Source of the DNA: an uncultured Anaerosolibacter sp.
GTDB taxonomy: Bacteria > Bacillota_A > Clostridia > Peptostreptococcales > Thermotaleaceae
NCBI GenBank assembly: GCA_937948705.1
Contig: CALECF010000223.1
Coordinates: 1 to 17,999, forward strand
Reading direction: 5' to 3'
DNA length: 17,999 bases
Under the pieces are notes generated by a model. That model saw nothing but the letters and a program-made list of their open reading frames with translations, searched no databases and was not told where the DNA came from. Below are positions 17,560-17,999 of the stretch, in pieces. A program made the position numbers and the translations under genes. Each line of letters begins with the position of its first letter. The stretch's first letter is position 1.

Positions 17560-17999
17560 TTGAGTAATATGATGATGAAGACCCCTGGGAACCTTGAGGA
17601 ATTGCGACAGTGCTTGAGGAAAGCCGATGATGAAACCTTTCTTTTGAGTGGGGGAACAGATTTGATGATCCGTATAAGAAAGAATAAAGTTTATGATGGC
17701 ACTCTAATAGATTTAAAAGGGATTGATGAATTAAATGGGATTCTTATCCAAGGAGATCAAATCCATATAGGGGCCAATACAACCTTCACAGAAATGATGG
17801 AGAATGACCTTTTGCATATCCATGGCCGATGTCTAGTGGAGGCAGCCGCCAATGTAGGGTCCACCCAGATACGAAACGCAGCAACCATTGGAGGAAATGT
17901 TGCCAATGCTTTTCCAGGTGCGGATTCTATCCCTGCGCTCATGGCCCTAGATGCACGAATTCAGGTGATGAATGGGAATGGAGAAGTATATATAAGACC
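17560..17999 (+). CDS. FAD-binding subunit of a molybdenum hydroxylase (partial, runs off window)
   Basis: The first 146 residues of the FAD-binding subunit of a molybdopterin dehydrogenase (CoxM / XdhB type), which takes electrons from the [2Fe-2S] subunit and passes them to NAD or another acceptor. Two FAD-contact motifs are visible: SGGTDLMIRIR at residues 30-40 and TIGGNVANAFPGAD at 109-122, with the usual EAAANVGSTQIRNAA just before the second. The start is taken as TTG 17560 because AGGAGG (17545-17550) lies 9 nt before it; the in-frame ATGs at 17569-17577 are too far from that site. It is the second gene of the operon, 27 bp after the iron-sulfur subunit. The 3' end is cut by the window edge, not by a frameshift. 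Confidence 0.9.
   Translation, partial: MSNMMMKTPGNLEELRQCLRKADDETFLLSGGTDLMIRIRKNKVYDGTLIDLKGIDELNGILIQGDQIHIGANTTFTEMMENDLLHIHGRCLVEAAANVGSTQIRNAATIGGNVANAFPGADSIPALMALDARIQVMNGNGEVYIR

Overview
The window reads as low-GC Firmicute chromosome, most likely an anaerobic member of the Clostridia. The supporting signs are AT-rich intergenic DNA, strong AGGAGG-type ribosome binding sites, frequent TTG start codons, a HrcA/CIRCE-controlled groES-groEL operon and a molybdenum-hydroxylase cluster. An Alkaliphilus-like genus is my guess from the style of the proteins, not something the sequence proves.

Layout. Positions 92-6241 hold two tandem, clearly paralogous regulators of about 1020 residues (winged-helix plus BTAD, NTPase, TPR). 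Positions 6242-6529 are a dense regulatory region: a 19-bp inverted repeat, a 22-bp perfect palindrome and a SARP-like promoter. A BCCT-family transporter follows (6530-8131) and ends at a strong hairpin terminator. Next come an AIM24-family protein (8319-9005), a palindromic repeat element (copy 1), a PAP2 phosphatase (9343-10020), the CIRCE-groES-groEL operon (10124-12199), a membrane-bound GGDEF diguanylate cyclase (12436-13647) and a second copy of the repeat. A small glycine-rich membrane protein lies on the minus strand (14043-14540), opposite a two-gene operon of 58- and 70-residue proteins (14997-15408). An XRE-type TPR regulator (15590-16912) precedes the start of a molybdenum-hydroxylase operon: a [2Fe-2S] subunit and an FAD subunit cut by the window edge.

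How it fits together. The most interesting signal is regulatory. The promoter regions of the BCCT gene and of the Mo-hydroxylase operon, over 10 kb apart, share a 15-nt identical core. It forms two related heptamers exactly 11 bp apart, and the second heptamer lies exactly 8 bp before a -10-like hexamer. That is the operator geometry described for actinobacterial SARP activators, and SARP-type DNA-binding/BTAD domains are what the two large regulators carry. I infer that one or both regulators activate the transporter gene and the hydroxylase operon, perhaps linking uptake of a quaternary-amine-like compound to heterocycle oxidation. The motif is seen; the link is a hypothesis.

The remaining genes are mostly housekeeping or stress functions with their own terminators, so the window is several independent transcription units rather than one large system.
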